NCBI GenBank assembly: GCA_902784675.1
Contig: CACZVR010000035.1
Location: 1 to 43,586 of the forward strand
Length of the DNA stretch: 43,586 bases
Direction: 5' to 3'
Origin: an uncultured Bacteroidales bacterium
Lineage (GTDB): Bacteria; Bacteroidota; Bacteroidia; Bacteroidales; Muribaculaceae
The notes under the pieces are model-generated. The model was given only the letters and a program-made list of their open reading frames with translations, made no database searches and was not told the DNA's origin. This document shows, piece by piece, positions 26,050 to 34,919 of this stretch (the stretch's first letter is position 1; the number at the start of each line of letters is the position of its first letter). Position numbers and translations under genes: made by a program.

Positions 26050-28815
26050 TTAGAACTTCAGACCCAAGTTCAAGAACATCTTGAAGCCCTGTGCGTAGTA
26101 ATACTTGTTGGGGAACTTGTTGGCGGTGTTGGTATAGTCCTTGGTGTCGATGCGACCCTGCTGGTAACCACCGGTCTGGATGTTCTTGTTGTCAAGGATA
26201 TTGTTCAAATTCAGGTTGATGTTGAATGATGCCGTGCGGTTGATGTAGATCACATGACCAATGCTGGCATTGATGACCAGAGCCTCGTTGAGTTTCTCCT
26301 GCTGGCTGATGTCTTTGATCATCTGCTGCAGCTCGGCCTCACTATTGGCCATGGTGTAGAGGTTGGGCATCGTCTCGTGGCGCACAGGCGAGATGTTCAC
26401 ATAGGAACGGTTCATCCAAGCGCCATTCAACTCAACAAACCACTGCTTGGGACCCGCCCAGTTGAAGGCCAGCAAGTAGCACTCTTGGGGGGTTCCGCCC
26501 ACATAGAAGTTCTTGAGATAAACCAAGGTCGTCTCATCGGGACTTGTACCGTTCTCATAGCTGCGGACGCCGAGGGGACGGTTCTTGTACTGGTAACGAG
26601 CAATGTTAGCTGCGCCGCTCACGGTCAACGAGGGCGACAACTTGTAACTCAGGCCTAACTCGACACCCTTGTACTGCTTGTGGATGCCTGTGAGGGCATA
26701 GTTCATGAACGTGCTGTGCACATCGTCATAGTAGGCAGTGCGCTCCACATTGTCGCGCTGGTCGGTGAAGAATACCGTCACGATGCTCTTGAAGTTGCGG
26801 AAGTTCATCGCATAGCTCAGGTCGGCCGAGAAGATTTTCTCCACCTTGAGGTCGATGACATCGTCCTTGGTGCGAGAAGAAACATAGGCATCATAGGGAC
26901 GCGGAGCCTCGGTGCCATAGAAAGCGTGACCCGTGAAACTGTTGCGACCGTCGAGCTTGAAGGTGATACCGGCCTTGGCGCCATAGGTCAAGAATCGGTG
27001 GGTGTCACCCTTGCCGTAGGAGTTCTCGGGAGCACGTCCGTTGCGCATCTTACCATCGCGTTGGAACTGGAAATAATCACCCTTCACGCTGGCAAACAAC
27101 TCCCACTTGGCCAGATTCAACGTCCACTGGTGCCACAACTGGGCCTTGGTGGTGAGGATGTTGTAGTCATAGCCGAAACGGTCCCCATCGACCACCTTGC
27201 GGTTGGGATTATTCATATCGTTCTGGGCCATATCGGGATTCTCGGGGAAGTCGCGCTCGCTGAAGTTGTCGATATCCAGCCAGTAACGTCCGCCCAACAG
27301 ATCCTTGATGGTCTTGTAGTAGGACGAAACGGTGTAGTTGGCATTAACGCCCGTCTGCATCGCCAACTGGTGCGAGAAACGCTTGTTGAGCACACTCGAC
27401 AGCGTGAAGCTGGACTGGTTGCTGTGACGTTTCTCAAGGATGTAGGTCGATCCCTTCTCCACGCCTGCCTGATCGGCTTGATAATTGTTCAGATAGTTGG
27501 TCTGATACAGGTTGTCCCACATGATCTGAGTGTACTCGCTCTCGCTGGTCCAACGGTCGTAATAGACGTCAAACGCTTCGGAGTTCACATCAAAATAGGA
27601 CGGCAGGTAACGATAGTAGTCGGGGCGCGGGTCGGCAGCCTTGTGCCAGTTGAGCGCAGCCTTGCTGTAGAAGGACTTGTGATAGGCAAAACCCGTGTTG
27701 AGCGAGACGCCGTCACTCGGCTTCCACAACCAGTTCAGGATAGCGGTGGGGTCAAATGACTCAACCACCTTGGAATTGCGCTTCTTGCCATCCTGCCAGC
27801 CCCAGTCCGGGCTGTACATGTTGCTGCCTGTAAGTCTGCCACATTCCTCATAGATGGCCGAGTTGGCAGCACGTTTGGTGGGTGCACCAAACGTGGTCAG
27901 CATGAGTGAATGCTGCGGATTGAATACCTTCTGCAACGCAAGGAAGTAGCCCCAGCTGTTATAGAATGAACCGGGATACACACCCTCGTCGGCATAACGT
28001 GCAACGGCCGAAACTGTCATCGCCCAACCGTGCTTGTTCAAACCGGTGGCGTGAGTGACCATACCGCGCCAACGGTAGTTGCCGTTGGTGTAGGCCAGAC
28101 TCAAGCGGGTGCCGGGAGCATAGTCGGCAGCAAAGGTCTTGATGTTGTTAGCACCACCAATGCCACCAAAGCCGTAGGCATTCTCCTCCAGTCCCATGCC
28201 GATGGTCTTGTTCCTGAACGCCTGGTTCATGCCACCTGTCATCGAGTAGTTGAAGGCGAAACGTATACCGTCGTTGAAGGGGATGGTATTGATGTAAGTC
28301 TCGGTCTTGTTGTTCTCGTAACCGCGGATGCGGAAACGAGCCGTGCTGAAGGTGTAACTCGAAGCCTGATAGAAAGGATTGTCGGTAGCGCCGCTCAACA
28401 GTGCCACCTCCTGGGTGTTACCCTCTTCATCTTCGAGCTGCGACTCCGAGAGCGCCATGTCGGCAACGGCATTGCGATATTCCAACGCCTCGGCCGACTC
28501 AAAAGAGACGGGCTCCACATCAATCCGGCCCAGGTTTTCCACCTGACCGGGAACGATGGTGACTGCTAGTGACCAGTCCTTGTAGCCGTAGGCCAGGACC
28601 AGCAACTCGTCACTGCCCGGCTGCGCATCATCGATGATGAAAGCGCCAGTCACGTCGGTCGTCGCCGCATCGCCCTGTTTGTCGAGCAGGACAGTCGCGC
28701 CCACGACGGGGATACCGCTCTTGGCGTCAATCACCACGCCTCGCACACCAGCCTGCTGCGCCAGCAGCGGCAGTGTGGCAAAGAGTGCTAAAAGCAAAAA
28801 CAGTTTAAGTCTCAT
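26050..28815 (-). CDS. TonB-dependent outer-membrane receptor with carboxypeptidase-like N-domain
   Basis: 921 residues from ATG 28815 (the frame extends to a GTG two codons upstream). Signal peptide, then a carboxypeptidase-D regulatory-like domain (about 24-106, GVRGVVIDAKSGIPVVGATVLLD), plug (AVADMALSESQLEDEEG ... SYTFSTARFRIRGYENNKTETYINTIPFND) and a 22-strand-type barrel ending in an aromatic-rich strand (YAQGFKMFLNLGLKF). It imports a large or scarce substrate across the outer membrane using TonB energy. With the DUF5689 lipoprotein and secreted nuclease it forms a conserved Bacteroidetes trio; nucleic-acid fragments or released phosphate or nucleosides are the likely cargo. A good promoter lies about 110 bp upstream. 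Confidence 0.92.
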   Translation of the reverse strand: MRLKLFLLLALFATLPLLAQQAGVRGVVIDAKSGIPVVGATVLLDKQGDAATTDVTGAFIIDDAQPGSDELLVLAYGYKDWSLAVTIVPGQVENLGRIDVEPVSFESAEALEYRNAVADMALSESQLEDEEGNTQEVALLSGATDNPFYQASSYTFSTARFRIRGYENNKTETYINTIPFNDGIRFAFNYSMTGGMNQAFRNKTIGMGLEENAYGFGGIGGANNIKTFAADYAPGTRLSLAYTNGNYRWRGMVTHATGLNKHGWAMTVSAVARYADEGVYPGSFYNSWGYFLALQKVFNPQHSLMLTTFGAPTKRAANSAIYEECGRLTGSNMYSPDWGWQDGKKRNSKVVESFDPTAILNWLWKPSDGVSLNTGFAYHKSFYSKAALNWHKAADPRPDYYRYLPSYFDVNSEAFDVYYDRWTSESEYTQIMWDNLYQTNYLNNYQADQAGVEKGSTYILEKRHSNQSSFTLSSVLNKRFSHQLAMQTGVNANYTVSSYYKTIKDLLGGRYWLDIDNFSERDFPENPDMAQNDMNNPNRKVVDGDRFGYDYNILTTKAQLWHQWTLNLAKWELFASVKGDYFQFQRDGKMRNGRAPENSYGKGDTHRFLTYGAKAGITFKLDGRNSFTGHAFYGTEAPRPYDAYVSSRTKDDVIDLKVEKIFSADLSYAMNFRNFKSIVTVFFTDQRDNVERTAYYDDVHSTFMNYALTGIHKQYKGVELGLSYKLSPSLTVSGAANIARYQYKNRPLGVRSYENGTSPDETTLVYLKNFYVGGTPQECYLLAFNWAGPKQWFVELNGAWMNRSYVNISPVRHETMPNLYTMANSEAELQQMIKDISQQEKLNEALVINASIGHVIYINRTASFNINLNLNNILDNKNIQTGGYQQGRIDTKDYTNTANKFPNKYYYAQGFKMFLNLGLKF

Positions 28816-28926
28816 ATACACATATTATTTAATAATTATTGATTGCTTTCAAGTCAATTGTTTTACAGATTTTCTTCAAATGAATGTAAATGCCATGAGC
28901 TCGCTTGAGAGATCACGAAAATTTCT

Positions 28927-28957
28927 CAAAAGTACACCTTTTTTTTAATTCGCCAAA
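28927..28957 (-). promoter_or_regulatory. Promoter of the receptor-DUF5689-nuclease operon
   Basis: Minus strand TTTG (28954-28957), 19-nt spacer, TACTTTTG (28927-28934). Predicted start near 28920, giving a leader of about 105 nt. Confidence 0.78.
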
Positions 28958-29034
28958 GAAAAAACCGCTTTTTCAGCCTTCAATCAGAAAACCGAAACCC
29001 GACAACGATTAGCAAGAAACTAAACGGCCAAAAT

Positions 29035-29322
29035 CTATTTTTTCTTCCAATAATCGTTATACATCTTGATACCGAACACAATAGCGCTCGATACCGTGGT
29101 GATGACGTTGGTGATGAACAACGGCCAGTTCTTGAGCAGCAGTCCCTGGATGGCAAAGAAAATGCCTCCCAGACCCATCATCAGGAACGTGGGCAATGCG
29201 ATGCCCTCGGTGTCATGGGTGCGGATGGTGTAAATCGCCTGGGGCATGTAACCCAAGACCAGACAGATAGAAGCAGTGTAACCGATAATGTCGGTCAAGT
29301 TAGCGGAGATGAATTCACTCAT
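29035..29322 (-). CDS. SemiSWEET-type sugar transporter (PQ-loop)
   Basis: 95 residues from ATG 29322 (the frame extends to a TTG upstream, inside the terminator region). Three transmembrane helices in the 1-2-3 arrangement of SemiSWEETs. It has the PQ motif in GYMPQAIYTIRT and the conserved Asn in FITNVITTVSS that lines the sugar pocket of the dimer. SemiSWEETs are homodimeric facilitators for small sugars in the inner membrane. A terminator hairpin sits immediately before the start codon, suggesting that expression depends on readthrough. Confidence 0.9.
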   Translation of the reverse strand: MSEFISANLTDIIGYTASICLVLGYMPQAIYTIRTHDTEGIALPTFLMMGLGGIFFAIQGLLLKNWPLFITNVITTVSSAIVFGIKMYNDYWKKK

Positions 29323-29347
29323 AGCAAACAATTACTTATTAAAACAA

Positions 29348-29373
29348 AGTGGGACCCGCATTCGGGTCCCACT
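29348..29373 (-). terminator. Terminator/attenuator hairpin directly upstream of the SemiSWEET gene
   Basis: Perfect 11-bp stem AGTGGGACCCG/CGGGTCCCACT with a CATT loop. On the minus strand it is followed by TTGTTTTAAT, only about 25 nt before the SemiSWEET ATG. It could end the S41-protease transcript, or a short leader RNA that starts near 29495. Confidence 0.8.
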
Positions 29374-29395
29374 AGGTCACATTATTAATTCAGTA

Positions 29396-29446
29396 TTATG
29401 AAAATTCGCGGTCAAAAAAGGCACAGAAAAACGCCACGTCTTGCAT
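29396..29446 (-). CDS. Possible Phe-rich leader peptide (16 codons)
   Basis: ATG at 29446 opens a 16-codon frame with five Phe codons in FF-x-x-FF-x-x-x-F spacing (MQDVAFFCAFFDREFS), ending at 29396, 22 nt before the terminator hairpin. This composition resembles leader peptides of Phe-responsive attenuators. A second frame of 34 codons (ATG 29481, stop 29377-29379) overlaps it and ends 4 nt before the hairpin; I cannot tell which, if either, is translated. GACCGC (29408-29413, minus strand) could pair with GCGGGTC of the terminator's distal arm. Confidence 0.35.
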   Translation of the reverse strand: MQDVAFFCAFFDREFS

Positions 29447-29501
29447 GCTATCAAGTCTGATATGTAGCTCACCGATGACATCTTTGCTTAAATTTTGGGC
29501 G

Positions 29502-29509
29502 CAAAAGTA
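29502..29509 (-). promoter_or_regulatory. -7 element for a short leader RNA
   Basis: TACTTTTG on the minus strand; no good -33 at the usual distance. A start near 29495 would yield an RNA of about 150 nt ending at the hairpin 29348-29373. Confidence 0.4.
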
Positions 29510-29564
29510 CAACTTTTCCACAACTCAGCCATCACAGTTTCTTGCCTTTAACCTATTTTAATAC

Positions 29565-32500
29565 TCACTTCAAACCACACTCACGCATCAGCTCCTCGAC
29601 AGCGGCCTTGAGTTGCAAATCCTCGCCCTTGAACACGGTCTCGGGATCATTGGCCACCTTGATATCGGGCTCGAGCTGAGTGTTCTCGAGATAGTTGCCC
29701 TCGGGCAACAAGTAGCCGATGATGGGGATGCCGAAGATGAGGGACGAGTCTTGCAAGCGCTCCCACGACACGCTGCTCATGGTGCCGGGAACAGGCATGC
29801 CCACAAGTTTGCCCAACTTGTCATGGCTGTAAACCCATGGCGTACCGTGCGCGTTGCTGTAGTTTGCCTCGCACTGCAACATGATGCTGGGCTTGTTCCA
29901 GCGGCGGCTGGGCATGTCGCAAGCCTCGCGGCCGCGCACCACCTGGGTGAAGTATTTCTTGCCGCTGAAGAACACCTCGATGTCCTCATGCAGACGGCCG
30001 CCACCGTTGAAGCGGGTGTCGATTACGATGCCGTCGCGTTTGTTGTATTTACCCAACACATCGCTGTAGAGGTCGCGGAAGCTGGCGTCGTTCATCGACT
30101 CGAGGTGAACATATCCCAAGCGACCGCCTGACAGGCTGTCCACAATGTGGGCATTGCGCTTAACCCAGCGCTTGTACATCAAGTCGCTCAACGCGCTCTT
30201 GCTGATGGGTTTCACCACCTCTTCCCAGCGCTTGCCGGTCTTGGGGTTGAAGAGCGAGAGCAAGGTCTTCTTGCCTGCCTGACCGTTGAGCAACTCGGTA
30301 TAGTCATTCTCCTCGTCGATGGCGATGCCGTTAATCTTCTCAACGATGGTACCAGGCTTGATCTGGCTTTTGGCCTTAGCCAACGGACCACCCTCGATAA
30401 CCTCGTCGACCTTGAGGCCATTGCCGGTATAGTTCCAGTTGTAGATGAGACCCAGGTCTGACGTGGCCTCACCGCTGGTGGGATAATAGCGTCCACCGGT
30501 GTGCGATGCGTTGAGTTCGCCCAAGAGTTCGCTCAGCAGATCGGCGAAGTCATAGTTATTGTTGATGTGGGGCAAGAATTTGCGGTAGGTCTCCACGTTG
30601 GCCTTCCAGTCGCAACCGTGGTAGGTCAGGTTGTAGAAGCGCTTCTCGATCTGCTTGTCCACATGGTTGAACATGTACTCGCGCTCGGCGGCAAGGTCCA
30701 TCTTCATGTCGGCCTTGTAGTCGATGCCCGCGAGCTTGTCGCCCGAGACGGTGAGCTTCTGCATCTTGCTGCCGCCCAGCACAAACAGCGTCTTGCCGTC
30801 CTTGCTGGCCTGGATGTCGGCAGCACCGCCACCCATCTTGTTCAGCAATTTGGTCTCATGCTTGCGCAGGTCCATCTTCCACAGGTCATAGCCTTTCTCG
30901 ATCGACGACAGGTAGTAGAGCGACTCGCCGTCGGGGGTGATCATGCTGCCTGCGATGCTGCTCGAGTTGGGCGTCACGCGCACGATGCGATCCTCGATGC
31001 CCTCCAGCTCAACCTTGATGTCCTTGCTGTCAGCTTTGGCTTCGTCTTTCTTGTCATCGGCTTTGCCTTTCTTCTTGCTGTTCTTACTGTCCTCGGCTTT
31101 CTTCTCATCGGCCTTCTTGGAGTCCTTCTCGGCCTCGGTCAGCAGTTCATAGTCCTCCTTGTTGAGGTTATAGCGGTCGAGGGCCTCCTGATTGACAAAC
31201 GCCAGGAAGACGTCGTCCTGTGAGCCCCACGAGGCATGGCTGCGCATGCCGTAGCGGTTGCTGCGGAACATGATGGCATTGCCCTCCATCACCCAGCGGG
31301 GATCCTCGCTGATGTAGGCACTGCCGGTGATATTGGTGATGGGACCGCCGTTGGCCGACACGATACCGATGTCGGTGTAGGGGTCACGTTGGTTGGCGAT
31401 GAACTCAAGGGTGAACCACTTGCCGTCGGGCGACCAGGCGTAATTGAACTCACCGTTGGTCTCATACCACGTCGAGCCATCGGTCACTTGGGTCACCTGC
31501 TTGGTCTTGAGGTCCAGCACCTTAAGATAGAAACGGTCCTCAATGAACGCCAATTTCTTGCCGTCGGGCGACAGGCAGGGACGGGTGCGCTCAACCGTGG
31601 TCGAGGGCAACAGGATTTCCTCCTTGACGAGGGTGGCATTGGCGAAGTTGGGGTCATCCTTGCGGTCCATGGTGGCAAGGACGAGTTCCCAGTTGCCGTT
31701 GCGCTCGGTGGCATAGGCCAGCGTGCGGTTGTCAGCACCCCACGATACCCAATTCTCGGCTGCAGGAGTGTCGGTGATGCGCTTGGTGGTGCTATACTCC
31801 ACCGAGGTCACAAAGACTTCACCGCGCACTACAAAGGCGACCATCTTGCCGTCGGGCGACACGGCCGCGTCGGTAGCGCCGCGCGTGTGCGACATGTTCT
31901 GCACCTGGTCGCTGTCATCATGCCACAGGCTCAAAGCGACCTTCTTGGGCTGACCGCCCTGACGCATGGTGTAGAGTTCACCGTCCTGGGTGAAGCACAA
32001 CGTGCCGTTACGGTCAATAGATAGGAAACGCACAGGATTGACGGTGAAATTGGTCACCGCGGTGAGCTGGCTGGGACGGTCGATGGGGAACGAATAAACG
32101 TTCATCGAGCCGCCGTTGCGCTCGCTCAAGAAATAAACGGTCTTGCCGTCGGGGCTGAGAACGGGGTTGCGGTCCTCGCCGCCGATGTTCGTCAGGTTGG
32201 TGTGATGGCCCGTCTTGGCGTCATAGCGCCAAATGTCGCGGGTGATGGACGAGGTGTGATGCTTGCGCCACTCGTCCTCGCCGCCCTTGCGATCCTGATA
32301 GACGAAATAGGAGCCATCGCCGTTCCAAGTGATATACTCGGCAGGCGTGCTCAATTCACGTGTAGCACGGCCGCCCTCGACAGGCACCTTATAAACCTCG
32401 GTCAAGCGGCCGCTGGGGAACAGCATGCTGCTGGCAGGGTCCTGGATTGAGGCACTGAAGTAGATGTACTTGCCGTCGGGGCTGAAGGTCCACGGCGTCT

Positions 32501-32822
32501 CGGCAGCGCTGTTGCGCGTCAAGCGCTCGGGCTGACCACCCGTTGCAGGCATCACAAACACGTCAAAGTTGCCCTTGCGGTCACTGGCAAAGGCCAACTT
32601 GGTGCCGTCGGGCGACCACACGGGTTGGGTTTCATAACTCGACTGTGAAGTCAACTGCACAGCCTGTCCGCCGGTTGAGGGCACCACATAGATGTCGCCC
32701 TTGTAGCAGAACGCGATTTTGTTGCCATCGGGTGAAATGCGGGCATAGCGCATCCACAGGGGCGTGTCGGCCATCGCCGTCAACGCCGTCACCGCGGCGA
32801 GTGAAAGCAAGAATTTTTTCAT
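29565..32822 (-). CDS. Tricorn-like S41 protease with N-terminal beta-propeller
   Basis: 1085 residues from ATG 32822, which starts a signal peptide (MKKFLLSLAAVTALTAMA); the frame runs on to a TTG at 32855, but a -7 element lies at 32853-32860. The first 560 residues are PD40/TolB-type propeller repeats (ISPDGNKIAF, WSPDGTKLAF, FSPDGKYIYF, LSPDGKTVYF). A Lys/Asp/Ser low-complexity insert sits at about 570-615. Then come the tricorn core with NASHTGG (catalytic His), a PDZ domain (about 785-860, GLKVDEVIEGGPLAKAK) and the S41 catalytic domain with nucleophile Ser in ANYSNAHG and GMPVPGTMSSVSWE. Probably periplasmic, degrading peptides to small fragments. Standalone gene, typical of Bacteroidetes. 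Confidence 0.92.
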   Translation of the reverse strand: MKKFLLSLAAVTALTAMADTPLWMRYARISPDGNKIAFCYKGDIYVVPSTGGQAVQLTSQSSYETQPVWSPDGTKLAFASDRKGNFDVFVMPATGGQPERLTRNSAAETPWTFSPDGKYIYFSASIQDPASSMLFPSGRLTEVYKVPVEGGRATRELSTPAEYITWNGDGSYFVYQDRKGGEDEWRKHHTSSITRDIWRYDAKTGHHTNLTNIGGEDRNPVLSPDGKTVYFLSERNGGSMNVYSFPIDRPSQLTAVTNFTVNPVRFLSIDRNGTLCFTQDGELYTMRQGGQPKKVALSLWHDDSDQVQNMSHTRGATDAAVSPDGKMVAFVVRGEVFVTSVEYSTTKRITDTPAAENWVSWGADNRTLAYATERNGNWELVLATMDRKDDPNFANATLVKEEILLPSTTVERTRPCLSPDGKKLAFIEDRFYLKVLDLKTKQVTQVTDGSTWYETNGEFNYAWSPDGKWFTLEFIANQRDPYTDIGIVSANGGPITNITGSAYISEDPRWVMEGNAIMFRSNRYGMRSHASWGSQDDVFLAFVNQEALDRYNLNKEDYELLTEAEKDSKKADEKKAEDSKNSKKKGKADDKKDEAKADSKDIKVELEGIEDRIVRVTPNSSSIAGSMITPDGESLYYLSSIEKGYDLWKMDLRKHETKLLNKMGGGAADIQASKDGKTLFVLGGSKMQKLTVSGDKLAGIDYKADMKMDLAAEREYMFNHVDKQIEKRFYNLTYHGCDWKANVETYRKFLPHINNNYDFADLLSELLGELNASHTGGRYYPTSGEATSDLGLIYNWNYTGNGLKVDEVIEGGPLAKAKSQIKPGTIVEKINGIAIDEENDYTELLNGQAGKKTLLSLFNPKTGKRWEEVVKPISKSALSDLMYKRWVKRNAHIVDSLSGGRLGYVHLESMNDASFRDLYSDVLGKYNKRDGIVIDTRFNGGGRLHEDIEVFFSGKKYFTQVVRGREACDMPSRRWNKPSIMLQCEANYSNAHGTPWVYSHDKLGKLVGMPVPGTMSSVSWERLQDSSLIFGIPIIGYLLPEGNYLENTQLEPDIKVANDPETVFKGEDLQLKAAVEELMRECGLK

Positions 32823-32852
32823 CATGATTGTACTATATTTGGTTATTTTCGG

Positions 32853-32860
32853 CAAATTTA
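32853..32860 (-). promoter_or_regulatory. -7 element of the S41 protease gene
   Basis: TAAATTTG on the minus strand, about 30 nt before the ATG at 32822; the -33 region is poor. Confidence 0.45.
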
Positions 32861-32928
32861 CAAAAAAAGCCTTTACTCTCCCCTATTCCCACTAAAAAAC
32901 GCTGAAAAAACTATCTGCATCTATGCGA

Positions 32929-32969
32929 CATCAGCCGCTGCCTGAGTCATCGACTGGCAGCGGCTGATG
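32929..32969 (-). terminator. Long hairpin after the DUF2059-like pair
   Basis: Perfect 14-bp stem CATCAGCCGCTGCC/GGCAGCGGCTGATG with a 13-nt loop, 37 nt past the stop at 33006. No immediate T-run on the minus strand, so it may be a weak terminator or a 3'-end stabiliser. Confidence 0.6.
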
Positions 32970-33005
32970 AATACTTTCAACATTTAGGCGATGAGCGCCA
33001 ATGCC

Positions 33006-33818
33006 CTAGTCACCATTCTCCTTATTGAACATCCCGTGGATAATGTCCTTCATATATTCCTTCGTCACGGCACCATGATTTTCCATCCATTCGATATAGT
33101 CTCCCATTATGCCGTAACCCACTGACATCATGTCAACAGTGTTCATGGGAAGGAGGCCCAACAATTTGTGGGTATCTAGTCCTCGCATCTTGGCTGCAAA
33201 ATCAAGGTCATCCTCGGTGATGATGCCATAGGCGCAATTCACCGCTATCGCTGGCAGGTTAGCGGCAATCCAAGCCTTCGGCCCCGCCAGGCTATCCTGT
33301 ATCTTCGCCATTTCATCGGGGTGGTCTTTAAATATCATCGAAGCTAAATTAGCATACTGATTAAAAATAGCCTGCGATACGTTGACCATGTCGTCATACA
33401 TGATCTCTTTGAATTTTGCGGCATACCCAGGATCGATTCCAGTTTTGATCTGAATTGGGTCAGAGGTGTCTCCATTGATGACCTTGAGACTATCCTGCTC
33501 CATTATGGAAATAAGCTCGCTCTTCAGGACCTTGCTCAATTGCTGCATGTGTTCACGGCTGGTCTTTCCTGCAGGCGAGGAAACGAGTGCTGCATTTTCC
33601 CTTAGAGCCGCTTCAGACACACCGAGTTCTTTCATCATCGGCATGAAGTAATTATCAGCTATAAAATCTATTAAACGTTCCTTAAGATAGCGATCAGTCA
33701 ATTGATCCAGATCAAGATCACCACTCTCAAACCATAATGTATTAGATGACTTAAAAATAGAATCCATCAGACTCACATAGTCTTTGTCATAAATAGCCCA
33801 GTATTCCTTCACTTTCAT
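33006..33818 (-). CDS. DUF2059-like protein, copy lacking a signal peptide
   Basis: 270 residues, clearly paralogous to the gene before it: LTDRYLKERLIDF/LTERYVKERLNDQ, MPMMKELGVSEAALR/LPMMKDRNVTEADLR, AIAVNCAYGIITEDDLD/AIAVNSAYGIITPEDID, and a similar GDYIEWMENHGA ending. Unlike its neighbour it begins MKVKEYWAIYDKDYV with no signal peptide, and none is encoded in another frame in the 71-nt gap. It is therefore either cytosolic or has lost its export signal. Function unknown; DUF2059 proteins are mostly uncharacterised envelope proteins. The stop lies before a long hairpin. Confidence 0.78.
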   Translation of the reverse strand: MKVKEYWAIYDKDYVSLMDSIFKSSNTLWFESGDLDLDQLTDRYLKERLIDFIADNYFMPMMKELGVSEAALRENAALVSSPAGKTSREHMQQLSKVLKSELISIMEQDSLKVINGDTSDPIQIKTGIDPGYAAKFKEIMYDDMVNVSQAIFNQYANLASMIFKDHPDEMAKIQDSLAGPKAWIAANLPAIAVNCAYGIITEDDLDFAAKMRGLDTHKLLGLLPMNTVDMMSVGYGIMGDYIEWMENHGAVTKEYMKDIIHGMFNKENGD

Positions 33819-33889
33819 AATAAGAAACTTGGATTTTAATGAATGATTATTTCAGCTCGAAACTGCTATGTACCAAGCAGTTATTCAAT

Positions 33890-34720
33890 CTAGTCTTTAT
33901 TCTCTAACATCGATTTCATCAGAGTGGCGGTGCTGCTGAGTTGAGCGCCCTGAGCCTGCATCCAATCGATATATCCTCCTACCATATCCATGCCAAAGGA
34001 CTGAATGTCTTCCAACTTCAAGCCTGAAACATTCTGGGCCTTGAGATAAGACTCATTGGAGTAAAGCATTGTACCGTAGTCAATGTCTTCGGGGGTAATG
34101 ATGCCATAGGCGCTGTTCACTGCAATCGCGATAAAATTCTCTTCGAACCAGGTCTTGAATGTTTCGGGTAACATGCCTTGAGCCCCTTCTTTGCCACCCC
34201 ACAAATCCTTGAACGTGTCCTTGACTTTGATCATCTCCATCAAATTGCTGAATTTGGCCACATAGTCTGCAGGGATTTCGGGATTAACAGCTACATTTCC
34301 GCCATCATCGAGCATATCAGCTTTCTCTAACATGATATCGACCATTTTTTCAGGCAACATCGTGTTCCATTCGTTCTGGTGGGCTGTAAATAACTTCCCC
34401 TCGGGGGTAGAGAGCAGCGAGTTGATGGTCCTCAAATCGGCCTCGGTCACATTGCGATCCTTCATCATGGGCAACACAAGGTCTGTCATTTGATCGTTCA
34501 AGCGTTCCTTGACGTAACGCTCGGTCAATGCACTCAAGTCAACGCCTTCTGTTTTCTTAAAGAATGTCTCGTTCAGTTTTGTGAAGAGGGTCTTCAGTTT
34601 GTCTGACTGACCATTGACTTCGACATACTGTTTCACAGTCTCGCGGTAACTGTCCTGGGCATAGCTGCTGGCGGCCACCAGCATCACCAGCAACGCAATG
34701 AGTAATCTTGTTTTTTTCAT
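33890..34720 (-). CDS. Secreted DUF2059-like protein
   Basis: 276 residues with a signal peptide (1-21, AASSYAQ). The helical N-terminal region contains the segment INSLLSTPEGKLFTAHQ, which resembles the DUF2059 core (a helix ending TPxGxK). The C-terminal half (LPETFKTWFEENFIAIAVNSAYGIITPEDIDYG) is shared with the paralog downstream. Periplasmic, function unknown. A textbook promoter lies 57-88 nt upstream, and the gene is divergent from the DUF1573 gene at 34920. Confidence 0.8.
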   Translation of the reverse strand: MKKTRLLIALLVMLVAASSYAQDSYRETVKQYVEVNGQSDKLKTLFTKLNETFFKKTEGVDLSALTERYVKERLNDQMTDLVLPMMKDRNVTEADLRTINSLLSTPEGKLFTAHQNEWNTMLPEKMVDIMLEKADMLDDGGNVAVNPEIPADYVAKFSNLMEMIKVKDTFKDLWGGKEGAQGMLPETFKTWFEENFIAIAVNSAYGIITPEDIDYGTMLYSNESYLKAQNVSGLKLEDIQSFGMDMVGGYIDWMQAQGAQLSSTATLMKSMLENKD

Positions 34721-34776
34721 ATTTACTAGTTTTTAATGGTTATAGCCGTTTACTGAATAATTTCAATCCAATACCG

Positions 34777-34808
34777 CAAATATAAACGCTTTTTGCCGAT
34801 TTATCAAA
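34777..34808 (-). promoter_or_regulatory. Consensus promoter of the DUF2059-like pair
   Basis: Minus strand TTTG (34805-34808), 20-nt spacer, TATATTTG (34777-34784). Start near 34770, leader about 50 nt. Confidence 0.8.
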
Positions 34809-34878
34809 CTATTTACCACATTATTGATAAAAAATGTTTATTTTCCCGACTTTAAGCTTTTATCACAAAAATTGTTTC

Positions 34879-34886
34879 TAAATTTG
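34879..34886 (+). promoter_or_regulatory. -7 element of the DUF1573 operon
   Basis: TAAATTTG with a weak CTTT-type -33; start near 34893 gives a 27-nt leader to ATG 34920. Confidence 0.5.
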
Positions 34887-34919
34887 CGAGTTAAATCATC
34901 CTTATTAAAGATCAAAACA

